64,000 nucleotides of DNA. Origin: Echinarachnius parma (taxonomy: Eukaryota > Echinodermata > Echinoidea > Clypeasteroida > Echinarachniidae). The stretch is taken from NCBI GenBank assembly GCA_037951105.1, contig JBAMJV010005542.1, positions 1 to 64,000 on the forward strand, written 5' to 3'. The position numbers and the translations under genes are program-made. Each line of letters begins with the position of its first letter. The first letter of the stretch is position 1. This document shows, piece after piece, positions 22,446 to 32,694 of the stretch. The notes beneath the pieces are model-generated. The model saw only the letters and a list, made by a program, of their open reading frames with translations, made no database searches and was not told the DNA's origin.

Positions 22446-24175
22446 CAAGATACGAATAGAAGAATAGAATACAAAGAAGAGTACAAATATAACAATGAGA
22501 ATGAGTAAAGAGATACAGAATAGAAATAACTAGAAGCTAGCAAATTACATTGAATAATGGTACAATACAATTGACAAATGCCTAAGCTTATAAACTTATA
22601 CAAACAATTATAATCTTATATTGATGTAATGCTGATTTTATTCAAATGTTAGAAACGTGTTATTATAATCATTCTTTTTTTTCATCCATTTTCTACAGGT
22701 AAGATGGTGTTTTGAGATAAAGACTGGTTGTCAGAGAGCTATCGTTGATTGAGTGAGTAAATACATTGTATATGCACAAGTTTTTAGAAAACTCTGACAG
22801 CATAACTTGTTATTAATTAGTACAGTAAAATATGTATGTTGTAAAAAGACATTAGGATTATGGGACATAGATTGACTGAGCTGTATAATGGACGGACTGA
22901 AGGCATACGTTACCTTTGTTGACTTTCAGCCTTTTAATTAGAATGCATTGCTAAGTTAGGTAAAATATGTGGATCTTTGAAACATGCTTGTTTATGGGAA
23001 CTATCTATGCCTATGATTTTGATATACTTGTATACATTTTCTGCTTGAAAAATCATTTTATTTCATGAAATTATTTTATTTTATAATTGGTATTTTTTTC
23101 ATATTATTTGAGAAAGTTATTGATAAATTGTACAATTTACCTATAATCACTCTGTTTACTTTGTGTATACCTTTGCACACATTCATTTGTTGAAAGAGTG
23201 TGGCCATAGATCAAACAAATCAAATCAAATTCAGTTCTTTGATATATGAAAATGTGGGTATCAATATTAATAACTTATATTGTAAATAGGTGGAAGTAGG
23301 AAGAAAAATATGTCCTGTTTTTCCTTCTTTAGAAATAATATAACCATATTATATGTATAGAAACAGGAAGTACATCAAAGAGTAAGCATTAATGTTTGTA
23401 TTTTTTGTGAAAATGCCTATTTTGGTAAATATAGGAACCAACAGTGATAGGAAAGAGGTACAAAAATAGGATATTTTTAAAATTTGAGTTGGAGTCGATG
23501 ACAAAGGAAATACTATTATAAATACATAGATTTTTCTTTGAAATTCATGGATTATATTTGGTACAAGAACAAATCAACATTATTTGTTCTGTGTTTTTCA
23601 CAAGTGAAGTTGTAGAAGTTTTGTATACTTTCAGAACATATTTGCATTTTTAACGAACGTTGACAAACATGTGCAAAAGAAATGTTTTTCAATACAATCT
23701 TGATGGGTTTCATTTGTTTAATATATTAGGATGCCACATGTTAACAAAAACAAGCTACAAACGTAGTAATCACTGCAGTTATTTGGAAATGTTTTCCTTA
23801 CACTTTAAATTGGAAGGATGTTAGTGAACATAAATAAATGTGCTCAGAATATGCTTGTATTTTCTTTAATAATCAGGGACAAGAGGAAAAAGGGCAGTTT
23901 TTATTTGATATGAAAGGTTTCATTCATTTGAATCGAAGTGTTTTGTTCATATATGTGTGTTTGCATGTTATGTGTAAATATATCTTCTAAACATATCTTC
24001 TAAAAATAACATCTCCCTCCCACTCCAATGTGGGAATTTTCAGAAAGAAGATCAGTTAATTCATGCTTTTAGCCCATTATACACTTTTGTCTTTCATTTT
24101 AAGCATCAAACAAACAAAAAACATACTGGGTACTATCAAAGCACCCTAGGTTTCCTAATGCTCATCCTCCCCAAA
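22446..24175. other. AT-rich unique-looking DNA with a recursive-splice-like site
   Basis: About 1.7 kb of low-GC sequence with no repeat or coding frame that I recognise. At 22672-22705 a pyrimidine-rich run 'TTCTTTTTTTTCATCC' and 'ATTTTCTACAG' (AG ending at 22698) joins directly to GTAAGATGG. That is the layout of a zero-length exon or recursive splice site. If real, it places this region inside a long + strand intron. Confidence 0.35.
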
Positions 24176-24187
24176 ACCACCACCACC

Positions 24188-24232
24188 CCAACCCCCCCCC
24201 CCCCCCCCCCCCCGCCTAAAGAAGGGGGGGGG
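24188..24232. repeat. Poly-C / poly-G inverted pair
   Basis: About 23 C residues are followed after about 15 bases by about 10 G residues, capable of a hairpin or quadruplex structure. Confidence 0.7.
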
Positions 24233-24464
24233 GCTGCTATTGCAGATAATCAGATGACTCTCAGATAATTGTCATGCCCTTTGGCATGCATCAGCGGGGA
24301 ACATGAAAGAAAGGGATGTCTCTTTATTGTCAGTGTTACAGAAAGGAAATGTTTATACAAGCCATATGACAGAAATTAACTGACATCTATTTAACGTGTT
24401 ACAGAACCTCTAGTTGGGAATAGGTTAGTTCAAAAGGTTTGAAAGGGTAAAGACTGATGTTCAT

Positions 24465-24556
24465 TTAACACATTCAGGACTGGTCCCGAAAATACTCGGG
24501 CTTGGGTCAATGGAGAATACATGTGAGGCAAAATCTAACGGTCCCGTGCGGGTTAA
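24465..24556 (+). mobile_element. Family B element, 92 bp
   Basis: It begins TTAACACATTCAGGACTGGT, then 'CCCGAAAATACTCGGGCTTG' and 'GTCAATGGAGAATACATG', and ends 'GTCCCGTGCGGGTTAA'. TTAA is at both edges. Confidence 0.8.
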
Positions 24557-24945
24557 TACTTTACAGAAACTGTCTCATGTAATTCAAAGTTGCGAGGGTA
24601 AATAAACTGGTGCTTGTTTTACGCGTTAGAGAACCCATCTTATTTAATTGTAAAGGGAATACAGAAAGACAAGTCTATTTATTTAACGTTTTAGTGGCCA
24701 GGAGTTAAAAACAGGTGTGAAAACATGCCCCCTTTCTCATCAAGTTTCCCCCTGAAGCGTTTTTTCTTTCTGGCTTGGTTGGGAGAAGGGATGGGAAAGA
24801 AGTGTCTACACTGCTACCGGTGTACGGATGTCTTGTTGCGTTTTATATGCATGCATGAATTATTTGTGCAGACATTTTGTATAATAGTTTGAAGTGATAC
24901 AACAATCAGTGTTTCAATGACGAATGCGAGTTGTGGAAGGAAATC

Positions 24946-24993
24946 TACCGTATTTGTCGGTGTATTAACCGCTCCGGTGTATTAACCGCACCC

Positions 24994-25042
<49 letters not shown>

Positions 25043-25133
25043 TGGTTAATACGGTCGTGTATTAACCGCACCCCCCTTTTTTTTTTTTTTTTTTTTGAAA
25101 AAAAGTGCGGGTAATACACCGACAAATACGGTA
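24946..25133. mobile_element. TA-flanked TIR element, CCGTATTTGTCGG family (copy 1)
   Basis: The left end CCGTATTTGTCGGTGTATT mirrors the right end AATACACCGACAAATACGG, each bordered by TA. The interior has 'AACCGCACCCC', a run of about 40 A, 'GGTGGTTAATACGGTCG', a second 'AACCGCACCCCCC' and a T run. The TA duplication and TIRs fit a Tc1/mariner-type non-autonomous element. Copy 2 is at 39927-40106. Confidence 0.85.
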
Positions 25134-25204
25134 AACATTTTAAAAAAATCATAGCTTAGGAACACATTTCTTCTAACAATTTAACATCCCCCTAACAGAT
25201 CTCT

Positions 25205-25735
25205 TGCAAATTATGGCAAGCGCCCACTTTTGCGATCTCAGTAAGAACTATTGCGATCTCTGACTGCTCGCAGTATTCGCGGTCAATGCCCTAATTTGCA
25301 TAATGTGTTGCGAGGAACGCATGAGTTCAAGAATGTGATATGCGTCTACGACCCCAGTACAAATATTGCGAATTCATTGCGACCTTGATGTGAGCTTAGT
25401 ACATTCACTACGACTTTAACGAGACCTATGAGAAGCATGTTCTGTTGAAATTGAACCGACTGTTGAAGAGACTAATGAGGGTGGATTGAATGGCTTGGTT
25501 ATATAATAATAAACACATTTCTTGCGTTTGAGCTGAGGTCATCATGATGAATGCATTTTGCGATGTCTGCGAAAATTATTTTCCCCGATCGTCAACCAAC
25601 ACACTCCTGCTGCTAAATATGTCAAGCTTATCGTGGAAGTAGTGCGAGCTTAACATGACAGGAGCTTAACGCAATGTCAAGAGCTCACAGGTTGTACGCA
25701 CTGAAATGGCAAAAGTGGGCGCCCACGTTTAGGTA
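25205..25735. mobile_element. Putative fold-back element, GCGCCCACTTTTGC ends
   Basis: 'GCGCCCACTTTTGC' (about 25219) is mirrored by 'GCAAAAGTGGGCGC' (about 25710). The interior is about 480 bases with repeated 'TTGCGATCTC', 'TTGCGACCTT' and 'TTGCGAATTC' words and no coding frame. The ends match over about 14 bases only, so this is tentative. Confidence 0.45.
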
Positions 25736-25835
25736 ATCATTGTTCGGCAACCCTAATCATCCGATGTCATTACCCTTTAGAACAAAAATCGCCTGAGCTA
25801 AATCCTTTGATGGTATCATTAGCCTGTGCTTTGGT

Positions 25836-25913
25836 AGGTACTAACATTTCCATAACATTTCCATAGATGTAGCATGCGGTCCTCGGGGTTCCTTGTAAGC
25901 CGTGGGTTAAGAT
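25836..25913 (+). mobile_element. Family A element, degraded
   Basis: Only the right half is clear: 'ATTTCCATAGATGTAGCATG', 'GGTCCTCGGGGTTCCTTGTA' and 'AGCCGTGGGTTAAG'. Confidence 0.5.
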
Positions 25914-25964
25914 TATATTAATAATCTGACCACATATTATTGTTTGATGTCATTATAGCAGAGC

Positions 25965-26235
25965 TCATAATCAGCACATACCCACTGGCCTAAGGCCATA
26001 AAAAAAATGTTGGGCCACCAAGCTTCCAATTATGGCTACCGACTGGGCAACCAAGTATCTAATCTAATCTAATGATTTTCTTTGTTTCGGGCCACAAAAG
26101 CTTGATGAATCTTGATAGTACTTGCCCAACAGGGCGACTATGTAATGTTTATTTCTAGCTCTGCGTTTTGACAAGACTAAAATCATTTGACGTTGTTCAT
26201 ATACATACAGAAATTGCCATAAAGTTTCTACACGG
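25965..26235. repeat. GGGCAAGTA-related dispersed repeat
   Basis: 'GAGCTCATAATCAGCACATA', 'TTGGGCCACCAAGCTTCC' and 'GTACTTGCCCAACAGGGCGA' follow the same order as the repeats at 15370 and 28440, but are more diverged. Confidence 0.45.
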
Positions 26236-27015
26236 TCAAGTGTGGCCAAGTGTTATCCACATGAGTTGATGCCATTTGGATCACATTAACATTAATGTCA
26301 CTATGCCGTAACTAAATCCTTTGATGCTGTTCATAAATATTAAAATTTGTGTATTTTAAGCCTCATACATAGGTAAAGATTATCCCGAAATAGTGGTTGA
26401 TCTTATTATGATTTTATTATCCTCTGAGATCGATGCATTATACAAATTAAAAGTCGTTAGATGGCCTTTTATCTCTGAAACCTCCAAGCCTCCCGCATGT
26501 TATTACACCCGGGACAAGCTTTCGTGCACTTCACTAAACAGGGAATGAATAATGAATGAAGGAGACATTTTAGGGTTGAATGAACGCTCGCGCTATCATA
26601 TTCTAATTCTTGCCAATACGTTGATCACTCGTATTTCCCAGTGGTGGGATTGTGTACTTATCTATGATCGGTTCATTTGTTTGAGGCACGTTGATGCTTC
26701 GAGGTGTTCTTCACCTGAGAAATTATCCGAACATTTAATTTCCTGGGAAAATTATTTTCATAGTTGATCTATTAACCCATCGACTGATTATCAAAGTAGA
26801 CACGACTGCCTGTGCCAACCCTAGTCACAAAACTATGGGAGTGTAGTCAATGTTAAAATACCCTTTTTTGCCTTGTGACCCAGTTGGTCAAGTAATACAT
26901 TAAACAAGGTTTTCCAAATTTTATAGTGGCTCCAACAAAGACAAAAAATAAAACAATTGTTTTAATTGGTTCCCATTTGATTTCAGATCAAAGATATTTG
27001 GTGGCCCAAAGCTAA
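26236..27015. other. Unique-looking DNA, no gene called
   Basis: 26380-26770 is less repetitive than its surroundings and has a 71-residue frame (26552-26767) without family features. I cannot tell a short exon or regulatory module from background here. Confidence 0.35.
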
Positions 27016-27086
27016 TTTTAACTTGTTCCCTTTGAGATTCTGAAATCCCCATAGACTTTGTACATAGCCCACTTGGTTCTCGTGGG
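27016..27086 (+). mobile_element. Family A element
   Basis: TTTAACTTGTTCCCTTTGAG, 'ATTCTGAAATCCCCATAGAC' and 'TTTGTACATAGCCCACTTGG', ending in a changed right edge ('TTCTCGTGGGCCC'). Confidence 0.7.
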
Positions 27087-27176
27087 CCCAGGCCAGCAGG
27101 GCTTGTACTAATTTTGAGCACAGGTGTAGTCCTAAGTGGCTAGAAGCTAAGATGGGGTTGAGGTCTGTTACTTACC

Positions 27177-27483
27177 AGTCAAACCTTTGTATAGTGGCCA
27201 TCTTAGGGAAATGGGAAAAGGGCCACTGTAGACAGGTGACCTCTATAGAGTCAAGGCTGTGTATAGTGGCCATTTAAGGGAAACAAGAAAAGGGCCACTA
27301 GGTTACCTTTTTTTCTTCATTTCATTTCATTTTATTTAACCATTATAAAAACAACAACAATATACAAGTTGTACAAAGTAATCGATATACAAAGGTTCCA
27401 TAAAATGGTTCTTAGTAGGAATCCCTATATAGGCAGATTTGCTGCTATAGACAGGTGGCCACTAAGACAGGTTTGAATGTAGG
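27177..27483. mobile_element. GTCAAACCTGTC family element, interrupted
   Basis: The left end 'AGTCAAACCTTTGTATAGTGG' (shortened here) mirrors the right end 'CCACTAAGACAGGTTTGAAT'. Interior GTGGCC-type words repeat, e.g. 'TATAGTGGCCATTTAAGGG' twice. At about 27305-27405 an unrelated segment starting 'CTTCATTTCATTTCATTT' interrupts it, resembling the 35643 insertion. Confidence 0.55.
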
Positions 27484-27599
27484 GGATCACGTAAGTGGCC
27501 ACAATAGACAGATTGGGTGCTATAGACAGGTGACCACTAAGACTGCATGTACAATGACCCTGCCATCTTCATGGTGAAAGCTCTTAGCACGGACGGTGG

Positions 27600-27720
27600 C
27601 CCTGATCGTTCACGGAATGGCGGAAATGAGTTTGCACGTTGCGTCACCGATCAGAAAGCCGCTCTGCATCAGGCTGGAATCCTTGACGTGATCCCGAGAG
27701 CTTTGTGGTGTTGAGGTAGA
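27600..27720. repeat. Old dispersed repeat, copy 1
   Basis: 'CCTGATCGTTCACGGAATGG', 'GCGTCACCGATCAGAAAG' and 'GATCCCGAGAGCTTTGTGG' followed by TGTTGAGGTAGACG match 28750-28880 in order. A shorter piece at 27935-27970 ('TTATCCCACAGGCGTTGCGG', 'AGTTGAGGTAGATA') looks like a third. Confidence 0.5.
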
Positions 27721-27815
27721 CGGAGTAGTGACCTTCTGTCTCTGTATGTCATTATTTACCCATTAGCTCACTGCATCTGCGTGGTGAGACATCTCAGAAA
27801 TAACACTAGTGTTTT

Positions 27816-27877
27816 TCTCCGAGTGGGTTGTGTACAAAGTCTATGGGGATTTCAGAATCTTGTATTGAACGGGTTAA
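27816..27877 (-). mobile_element. Family A element, left part missing
   Basis: 'GAGTGGGTTGTGTACAAAG', 'TCTATGGGGATTTCAGAATC', ending 'TTGAACGGGTTAA'. Confidence 0.65.
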
Positions 27878-28035
27878 TACACATTATGTCATTCAACAGA
27901 AGGTAGCTTGTCTTGCAGATTATTGCCTCAATGTTATCCCACAGGCGTTGCGGAGTTGAGGTAGATAAAAATGAAACCTGTTTGTGTTGTAAGAAATTTG
28001 ATGGTTGCTGTGAACATGCAAAACCGCATGCGTAC

Positions 28036-28115
28036 CTGAACCCGTTCCGTTCTAGATTATGCAATTCCCATAGACTTTGTACATGGCCCACCCGGTTTCC
28101 ATAAGCAACGGGTTA
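28036..28115 (+). mobile_element. Family A element
   Basis: 'TGAACCCGTTCCGTTCTAG', 'ATTATGCAATTCCCATAGAC', 'TTTGTACATGGCCCACCCGG', 'TTTCCATAAGCAACGGGTTA'. The left TTAA is mutated. Confidence 0.75.
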
Positions 28116-28439
28116 CCTACAAGAACCTGCAAGAACCTGGTAGGCTATTTAAAGCAGATGGGAAGGCTGTATGATGTGTGTTGTGCACAATTCTGGCCAA
28201 ACATATTCATAAACATATTCACAAAACCCTGCTAGCTTAGTTCTTTGCTAAGTGTACTTCAAATGAAACAGTTTATAAAGCAACAGACAGTTTTCCTAGT
28301 CCCCAACTAGGGTTAGCCGGATAAGCCTTTGGTACCCTTTAAGTTCACCCTAACTAGCTACTTAAATATCCTGTGTTTAATTCTTAGCCACATCATCCAA
28401 AATAGACTTAGCAAGGAACTAAGCTAGTGGGCTTTTATG

Positions 28440-28690
28440 AATTTGGGCTCAAAATTAGCACTGGCCTGCAGGCCCAGGCAAGCAAAAATTAATTTTGGGC
28501 CACCAAAATAAAATAATTTTACTTCTCCAAATTGGCAGCCAAATATGACTTAGTTTTAAAAAAAAAATTAAAAAATTGGGGGGGGGGGGGAGGGGGGGGG
28601 GGGGGGGCCACCAGGAGTCAGGATTTGGGGGCTTCTTAAATTAAAAAGGCTTTGATTATACTTGCCTGACTGGGCATCAAAGATAAAAAA
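28440..28690. repeat. GGGCTCAAAATTAGCACTGG dispersed repeat with poly-G
   Basis: 'GGGCTCAAAATTAGCACTGG', 'TTTTGGGCCACCAAAATAAA', a G run of about 28 broken by one A, and 'CTTGCCTGACTGGGCATC'. It is related to the repeats at 15370, 25965 and 55275. Confidence 0.55.
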
Positions 28691-28749
28691 ATATATATAT
28701 CTGGCATTGATGATGGACATGAAAGATGATTAAATCTCATAAGCATCTT

Positions 28750-28880
28750 CGACCTTGATCATTCACGTAATGACGAATGATGATGAAAGCATTGAGGTCA
28801 CCGATAGCTGATCTGACTTTAACTCGTCATTCGGTTGATCCCATGGGGCTTATTGGTGTTGATATGCAACGTGACGATTT
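28750..28880. repeat. Old dispersed repeat, copy 2
   Basis: 'CCTTGATCATTCACGTAATG', 'GAGGTCACCGATAGCTGATC', 'TTGATCCCATGGGGCTTATT', 'GGTGTTGATATGCAACG'. It parallels 27600-27720 about 1.15 kb upstream. Confidence 0.5.
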
Positions 28881-29074
28881 AACCTCTGCTTTGGGTCTGG
28901 CGCTGACGCGCAATATTCTTCAGATGTTGCAAAACATCATTAAATATTCATCTGCCATTCCATTCTAGAATTTCTGCTGACTCTGCAAAATTCTTAATAT
29001 AATGTATATATGTGTGCGTAAACTCTGCAGATTGTGCAAAATACCATTAGTTATTCATACGATATACTGAATTA

Positions 29075-29453
29075 TTAAAGGGCAATGCAACTCAAGAATA
29101 GAGTTTATCCTACTTGATACATCGTAATATGCCTTTTTATTATATATAACATAACTCCGACTCAGATTTCTGCTTTGGGAGAAATATGTGAAAACTCTAT
29201 TGGGTTTATCACTATTCATGCGAACACTGGAGGCCGCCATTATTAGGTTTGTGCGGACTTATGGTCAGTGATATGCACTAATGCATTTCAATAGCACCTA
29301 TTCAAACCATTGTCTGAATACTTGTAGATGCTTCGACGAGTCTGTAAATCAGTGAAAAGCTCTTTGTTCTGCCCGTAGCACACACGTCATAGTTTGCAAA
29401 GCATGTCGGGCAATTACATAGCCATAGTTTCATTGCCCTTTAACTTGTCTAAG
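29075..29453. mobile_element. TTAA-targeted TIR element, TTAAAGGGCAATG ends, 379 bp
   Basis: The left end TTAAAGGGCAATGCAACT mirrors the right end AGTTTCATTGCCCTTTAA. TTAA lies at both edges, as expected for a TTAA target-site duplication (piggyBac- or Kolobok-like). No transposase frame is present. Its right TTAA is also the left TTAA of the adjacent family B copy. Confidence 0.7.
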
Positions 29454-29529
29454 ACTGTTTGATGTTGATATGATATGCATGTGCTATAGACCGCAGAGTA
29501 TTTTTCAGGACAAGTCCAGAACTGGTTAA
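29450..29529 (-). mobile_element. Family B element, 80 bp
   Basis: TTAACTTGTCTAAGACTGTT, 'ATGATATGCATGTGCTATAG', 'ACCGCAGAGTATTTTTCAGG', ending 'GTCCAGAACTGGTTAA'. Confidence 0.75.
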
Positions 29530-29704
29530 TGTTAATTTAAAACCAGATTATTTTAATTGTTTGTTCGTATATTACAATGGATATAAAGATCTCCAGTAGA
29601 TATGAAAGTGTTCAAATATAACAATACTTTATGAGAAAATGTGTGCTAACTAAAAAGATATTTGGCAATTTTGCAAGTTCTGCCTACTCTCCTAAAAATT
29701 GATT

Positions 29705-29874
29705 TGATACACTCAAACCTGTCTTAGTGGCCACCTGTCTATAGTGGCTACCAAAAGTGATCCCCTGCAGAGAAAACCAATGTCATTACACATGTCTATG
29801 GAGGTCACCTGTCTACAGTGGCCAGTTTTCTTGTTTTCATTGGGTAGTCACTATACACTAGTTTGACTGTATAT
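29705..29874. mobile_element. TA-flanked element, GTCAAACCTGTC family
   Basis: The left end 'TACACTCAAACCTGTC' mirrors the right end 'ACTAGTTTGACTGTA', with TA at both edges. The interior has 'AGTGGCCACCTGTCTATAG', 'AAGTGATCCCCTGCAGAG' and 'GGTCACCTGTCTACAGTGG'. It fits a short Tc1/mariner-type non-autonomous element. Confidence 0.65.
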
Positions 29875-30411
29875 GCGCAATTATCCAAGATGGCGAAGTT
29901 TTATATCAACTCCGACAGATCATATAGCAGGAACTCTATCACCAAGGGATTTGCATGTACTTTGTAATTTCCATGATTATACAAGGTACAACAACAATCT
30001 GCAAGTTGTGTCTTTTCTCTACACCATTCTCTACACCAGATCTATTCCTGATTATTCAAAATAATGGGGAATACAATCAGCTCTGACAGCATTGTATATC
30101 AGGACCTCTCCAAGGAGGAGTCTACATGTACTTTGTATTTACTGTGATTAGTTAAGGCCTGCCAACAGTTCCCAGATTCTATCTGCGCTCCTAAAATTCT
30201 CTACATTGCTGGTAATCATGCACAAAGTTGATCTTTTATCGATTATCTATGATAGAGCGGGGTATACAATCACCCCTGACAGAACAATTTAGTAAGATCA
30301 CAAGGCCCGGATAAAAGCACAGGTCTTTTTTTATACCAGTATTAAAATAAAGGGTAAAAAGGACAGAGAATCACCCTTTTTTTACTCAAATGAAGTTGAT
30401 TTGATGTTCAT
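29875..30411. other. Diverged tandem duplication, no gene
   Basis: 'AACTCCGACAGATCATATAG', 'CAGCTCTGACAGCATTGTAT' and 'TCACCCCTGACAGAACAATT' precede similar 'ACATGTACTTTGTAATTTCC'/'ACATGTACTTTGTATTTACT' segments. About three units of roughly 180 bases run from 29890 to 30340. Confidence 0.5.
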
Positions 30412-30493
30412 TTAACCCATTAAAGGTTGTTTAAATTTGGTATAACATGCATTTTCTTTAGACCCCAACTGCAGTATTCTGTGAATGGGTTAA
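30412..30493 (-). mobile_element. Family B element
   Basis: TTAACCCATTAAAGGTTGTT, 'GGTATAACATGCATTTTCTT', 'TAGACCCCAACTGCAGTATT', ending 'GAATGGGTTAA'. Confidence 0.75.
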
Positions 30494-30522
30494 AACACAG
30501 TCACCAAAGACCCCAGCCCGAG

Positions 30523-30603
30523 TTAACCTGTTCCCTGCTGAATTTTGTAATCCCCATAGAGTTAATACAGGGCCCACTAGGTTCTTGTAGGTAAAAGGTT
30601 TAC
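30523..30603 (+). mobile_element. Family A element
   Basis: GTTAACCTGTTCCCTGCTGA, 'TTTTGTAATCCCCATAGAG', 'ACAGGGCCCACTAGGTTC', ending 'AAAAGGTTTA'. It lies 30 bases from a family B copy. Confidence 0.75.
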
Positions 30604-31223
30604 CTGGTCATTGTTGGAAGGGGATATACATGTATATATATGCAAAAGGGCACAACAAGAAACAAATACTTGTGTTTGAAGAAAAAAAATGGAGAAAGAA
30701 AAGCAGTTTGCTTATAATTTAACTTAAAAAAGGAAAAAGAAAAAATGCTTGTTTTAAAACAAATCAGGCAATCTGCTAATTTAAAGAAAATCCTTCGTGT
30801 GATGGATTGCTGGTGGTGGCAATTTCAACACTGGTTATTACGCCAATAAATAAGCTGATGCCTAAAGAATCTCACGCTAATCTGGGAAAGCGTGATACTA
30901 GATTCCCGTAAGGGATTGGAATCCCAGAAGACCAAAAGAGAACTCGTTTCCCTCCGTAACCCTCAGATGGGCCAAATATGTGTAAATCTTGATACGATGT
31001 TTGTTAAAGGGGACCACCACAACACAGAACAACACAGACTTATACATGTATGTTTTGGTACCTTTGTTTGATATTAAATAGATGTCCAACACTTTGCACA
31101 TTGTAGTGTAATTCATAAACAAAACAATTAATCTCCAACACTTACGGAACCAACAGGGCCTCATGGTTCTGTATGCCCCAAACGTCAGCGAGCGCGCCAA
31201 TACACATTTTTCAAAGAGCTTGC
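30604..31223. other. No gene seen
   Basis: A-rich at 30660-30760, otherwise unassigned. The 133-residue reverse frame at 30898-31299 overlaps a family B copy and has no family features. Confidence 0.35.
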
Positions 31224-31319
31224 TAACACATTCAGGACTGGTCCTAAACATCCTTGGGTTTGAGTTAATGGAGAATGCATATGTATACATCCAAAGCAAA
31301 TTTGTCTTGAACAGGTTAA
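31223..31319 (+). mobile_element. Family B element
   Basis: 'CTAACACATTCAGGACTGGT', 'CCTTGGGTTTGAGTTAATGG', 'AGAATGCATATGTATACATC', ending 'TCTTGAACAGGTTAA'. Confidence 0.75.
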
Positions 31320-32045
31320 TGTGTAATGTGTTTTATGAGCCTTACATGTTTGTGTCTGTGTCTGTGATTTTGCGCATTTGCATAAATTATGGGTTTATCG
31401 TCTTGGGTATGTGTGTGCATGTATGTTTGTTTGTGTACGTATCGACTTGTTTCTACAAAAGCGCAGAGAGTTAGTGTCTTCATTTATTATGCACGAATCT
31501 GTACCTCTGAGCTTACTTCCTTTCAGGCTAACAACTCTTACTCCCGGTGCGGCACATCGCTCCGACCGATTCAACAAAATAATTCAACAGATGAAATGAA
31601 TCGGCGATGTATGGTTAATAAATAATATTGATGATGTCACTTTAGAAATTTTCATGCAGTTCATAATGTGTGTCTAGGGATATGCATCTGGGTAGGTTCA
31701 TATAAATCTTCTCAAGACTATTTGATTGACCCAGCTCCTTAATGGGTTAACCAATTCCTGTCTATATACATAGAGTTAATAACTTGTACCAGTGGCTTAG
31801 CTACGGGGATTGGGGGTTACATGCCCCCCCCCCCCCCCAATAATTTCACAAAAAAATAAAATAAAATAGAAGGGTAAAAAATGGTCATTAACAGTATCAA
31901 ATTAATTGTAGTCCTGTTATTATGACATGTGATTGAACTGTACATGTAAATGCTTATTAAAAAGTACTTTGATTTGATTTATTAGCTTATAATTTATACA
32001 TAGAAATTATGCTAGTATTTCAGAATGTTTACCATCATGTATAGA
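31320..32045. other. No gene seen; poly-C run and partial elements
   Basis: A partial family A piece lies at 31738-31785 ('TTAATGGGTTAACCAATTCC', 'ATACATAGAGTTAATAAC'). 'CCAGTGGCTTAGCTACGGGG' at 31789 followed by a run of about 15 C at 31825 resembles the end of the CAGTGGCGTAGC family. Confidence 0.4.
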
Positions 32046-32132
32046 AATGTTTGATTTCACCCGTTCATGACTGGATCTGAAAATGCTTGGACTATGGTCC
32101 GTCGGAAATACATGTTATACCAAAATCAACTA
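32046..32132 (+). mobile_element. Family B element, diverged
   Basis: 'TTTCACCCGTTCATGACTGG', 'TCTGAAAATGCTTGGACTAT', 'GGAAATACATGTTATACC'. The TTAA ends are lost. Confidence 0.6.
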
Positions 32133-32471
32133 CTAGTATATGAGTAAAAAAAGAAAAATAATTCGAGCACCAGCACTAGTAAACCCGTTGCTTGTTATTC
32201 AATTGCATTAGTGCTCCTACATGTACACCTAATAACGCTTTTGATGCAATTTCTGACTTTAATGACATTCTACTGCCAATAATCGACGCTGGCTCTAACA
32301 GAAAGCGAATCCTCTTTCAGCCACTAATGATGCGTATGTTCTTTACAAACTCAGAAGCACCGTGATTCGTGAATGCCCGCCAGGCATATAATGGCTGGCT
32401 CACTTATGTAAAGCAGCCACTTGTGTTTCACTTTAATACAGCCATTAGATGATGGGTGTTGGCACGAGTGT

Positions 32472-32637
32472 GCAGTGGCGTAGCGTGGACGGATGGACGG
32501 ATCGGGGGAGGGGGAACACAAATTGGTGCACACACTTTATGTATCTCTTTACTTTAAACAACATTTTTCTTTTAAATTTTATATTTTTTTGGTCAAATTA
32601 TTCAGGGGGGATGTGCCCCCCTAGCTACACCACTGCA
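32472..32637. mobile_element. TIR element, CAGTGGCGTAGC family
   Basis: The left end 'TGCAGTGGCGTAGCG' mirrors the right end 'TAGCTACACCACTGCA'. The arms continue into G- and C-rich flanks ('GGGGGAGGGGG', 'TGCCCCCCTAGC'), about 166 bases with no coding frame. These ends are common in hAT-like MITEs; I could not find a clean target duplication. Confidence 0.65.
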
Positions 32638-32694
32638 AGTACGGGTGCAGGGAGAAAAAGGCCAGACGCCGCTCCCAGGCAGAGTAGAGAGTGA

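Noticed and set aside
31163-31625. Overlapping frames suggestive of a small exon
   Set aside because: They cover a family B copy and a TG-rich patch, and none shows domain-like sequence.
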